From Aporrectodea caliginosa (Eukaryota; Annelida; Clitellata; Crassiclitellata; Lumbricidae): a stretch of 64,000 nt of DNA. Below the pieces are notes generated by a model. It had not been told where the DNA came from and did no database searches. It worked only from the letters and a program-made list of their open reading frames with translations. Numbering within the stretch: position 1 is the first letter of the stretch; each line of letters opens with the position of its first letter. The position numbers were made by a program, and so were the translations under genes. The stretch spans positions 2,896,498 through 2,960,497 of the forward strand of contig JACEVL010000019.1 of the NCBI GenBank assembly GCA_020284085.1, in the 5' to 3' direction. Positions 62,466-64,000 of this stretch are shown here, piece after piece.

Positions 62466-62586
62466 TTAAATATTCGTTCATGGTAAATATGCATTTTTCA
62501 AAAATATTTTTCATAAGTAACCTTTAATCAGAAATAAAGTACGGAATCTACCGTGGAATTCGATTTCAATAGTTGCAATAATTTTG

Positions 62587-63075
62587 GGAGTGCACTTACC
62601 AAGATGGCGGCCAAGATGGCCGCCAAAACACAAAAATATGCATATTTCAGCTCATAGGTAGGCTACAATGACAAATGAACCCTCCACTTCCATATTTCCG
62701 AGGTCAAGGAATCCATTTATCGTAGTGAGAAGAGTCTGTCAATACTAATTTTCAAGATGGCGGCCAAGATGTCCGCCAAACGCAGAAATATGCATATTTC
62801 AGCTCATAGGTATGCTACAATGACAAATGAACCCTCCACTTTCATAGTTCCGTGGTCAAGGAATCCATTTATCGTAGTGAGAATAGTCTGTCAATACTAA
62901 TTTCCAAGATGGCGGCCATCTTGGCCGCCAAACGCAGAAATATAGCATATTTCAGCTCATAGGTGCTACAATAACAAATGAACCCTCCACTTTCATAGTT
63001 CCGTGGTCAAGAAATCCATTTATCGTAGTGAGAATAGTCTGGCAATACCACTTTCCAAGATGGCGGCCATCCCTT
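62587..63075 (+). repeat. AAGATGGCGGC satellite, direct block
   Basis: Three units of 150-154 bp starting at 62600, 62754 and 62907, with a fourth AAGATGGCGGC at 63057. Each has AAATATGCATATTTCAGCTC, ATGACAAATGAACCCTCCAC, GGTCAAGGAATCCATTTATC and GTAGTGAGAATAGTCTG. The AAGATGGCGGC core matches the animal YY1 consensus. Confidence 0.95.
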
Positions 63076-64000
63076 AGAGGTAAATTAGTATTCTCACTAC
63101 GATAAATGGATTCATTGACCCCGGAACTATGAAAGTGGAGAGTTCATTTGTCATTGTAGCCTACATGTACCTCTGTTTTTAAATATGCATATTTCTGTGT
63201 TTTTGACGGCCATCTTGGCCGCCATCTTAGAAATTAGTATTGACAGACTATTCTCACTACGATAAATGGATTCCTTGACCTCGGAACTAAGAAATTGGAG
63301 GGTTCATTTGTCATTGTAGTCTACCTATGAGCGGAAATATGCATATTTCTGTGTTTTGGCGGCCATCTTGGCCGCCATCTTGAAAAGTGGTATTGACAGA
63401 CTACTCTCACTACGATAAATGGATTCCTTGACCTCGGAACTATGAAAGTGGACGGTTCATTTGATATTGTAGCTTACCTATGAGCTGAAGTATGCATATT
63501 CCTGAGTTTGGCTGCCATCTTGGCCGCCATCTTGGAAATCAGTATTGACAGACTATTCTCACTACGATAAACGGATTCATTGACCTCGGAACTAAGAAAT
63601 TGGAGGGTTCGTTTGTCATTGTAGTATACCTATGAGCTGAAATATGCATATTTCTGTGTTTGGCGGACATCTTGGCCGCCATCTTGGAAAGTGGTATTGA
63701 CAGACTATTCTCACTACGATAAATGGATTCCTTGACCTCGGAACTATGAAATTGGAGGGTTCATTTGTCATTGTAGCATACATATGAGCCGAAATATGCA
63801 TATTTTTGTGTTTGGCGGCCATCTTGGCCGCCATCTTGGAAAGTGGTATTAACGGACTATTCTCACTGCGATAAATGAATTCCTTGACCTCGGAACTATG
63901 AAATTGGAGGGTTCATTTGTCATTTTAGCTTACCTATGAGCGGAAATATGCATATTTCTGTGTTTTGGCGGCCATCTTGGCCGCCATCTTGGAAAGTGGT
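63076..64000 (-). repeat. AAGATGGCGGC satellite, inverted block, continues beyond window
   Basis: Six units in the opposite orientation; CATCTTGGCCGCCATCTT begins at 63211, 63364, 63516, 63668, 63820 and 63973 (period 152-153). The orientation flips at about 63075 with GGCCATCCCTTAGAGGTAAA at the junction. Confidence 0.95.

Overview
This is animal nuclear DNA, almost certainly from a marine invertebrate. It has long simple-sequence tracts, CR1/L2-, RTE- and jockey-type LINE remnants, tRNA-derived SINEs, hAT- and piggyBac-type MITEs and an intron-containing pogo transposon. There is no bacterial gene organisation and no convincing host gene. SINE 3' ends in CGTTAAAC with (ATCA)n or (ACT)n tails recall lophotrochozoan genomes, while frequent AGGCCTA words recall echinoderms; I cannot choose between them.

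Layout. 1-12.4 kb: scattered type 1 and type 2 SINE copies (defined below), a hAT MITE (2384-2926), LINE 3' ends, a MITE nested in another MITE (6697-7173) and two diverged duplications around 10-12 kb. 12470-15752: a complete pogo/Tigger-like transposon with perfect TIRs, a TA target duplication and a two-exon transposase. 16-20.5 kb: hAT and piggyBac MITEs, an AT-rich microsatellite belt and a tRNA-Arg-like SINE. 20566-22066: a foldback-like element whose inverted arms are tandem arrays and whose core carries a promoter and a RING-finger ORF. 22-33 kb: LINE fragments, polypyrimidine tracts, hAT MITEs with 8-bp target duplications and a CpG-rich promoter-like stretch (27240-27480). 33-61 kb: a dense mosaic of SINEs and a six-fold repeated module (M), cut by hAT elements of 365-1800 bp and a piggyBac MITE that itself contains a LINE fragment. 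62.2-64 kb: a small piggyBac-like MITE, then a 152-154 bp satellite rich in AAGATGGCGGC that reverses orientation at about 63075 and runs off the window.

The commonest repeat exists in two forms with one shared 3' terminus. Type 1 is about 100-115 bp, with a body containing GCCAGTCCCAAGCCTGG then GGAGGAGGGCGACGC. Type 2 is a short hairpin ending, often on a longer AT-rich body. Both end in a stem followed by CGTTAAAC and a simple repeat. Many loci carry, upstream in the sense direction, a tRNA D-arm-like GATTGGTTAGAGCGCTC and a second hairpin, ACACC-TTTAAAA-GGTGT (the T box). In these entries strand means the strand that reads CGTTAAAC at its 3' end.

How the parts relate: the LINEs are potential machinery for the SINEs, and the pogo, hAT and piggyBac elements record successive insertions, several dated relative to one another by nesting. 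The only apparently intact coding potential is mobile-element borne: the pogo transposase (with a probable C-terminal frameshift) and the 130-residue RING protein of the foldback-like element.
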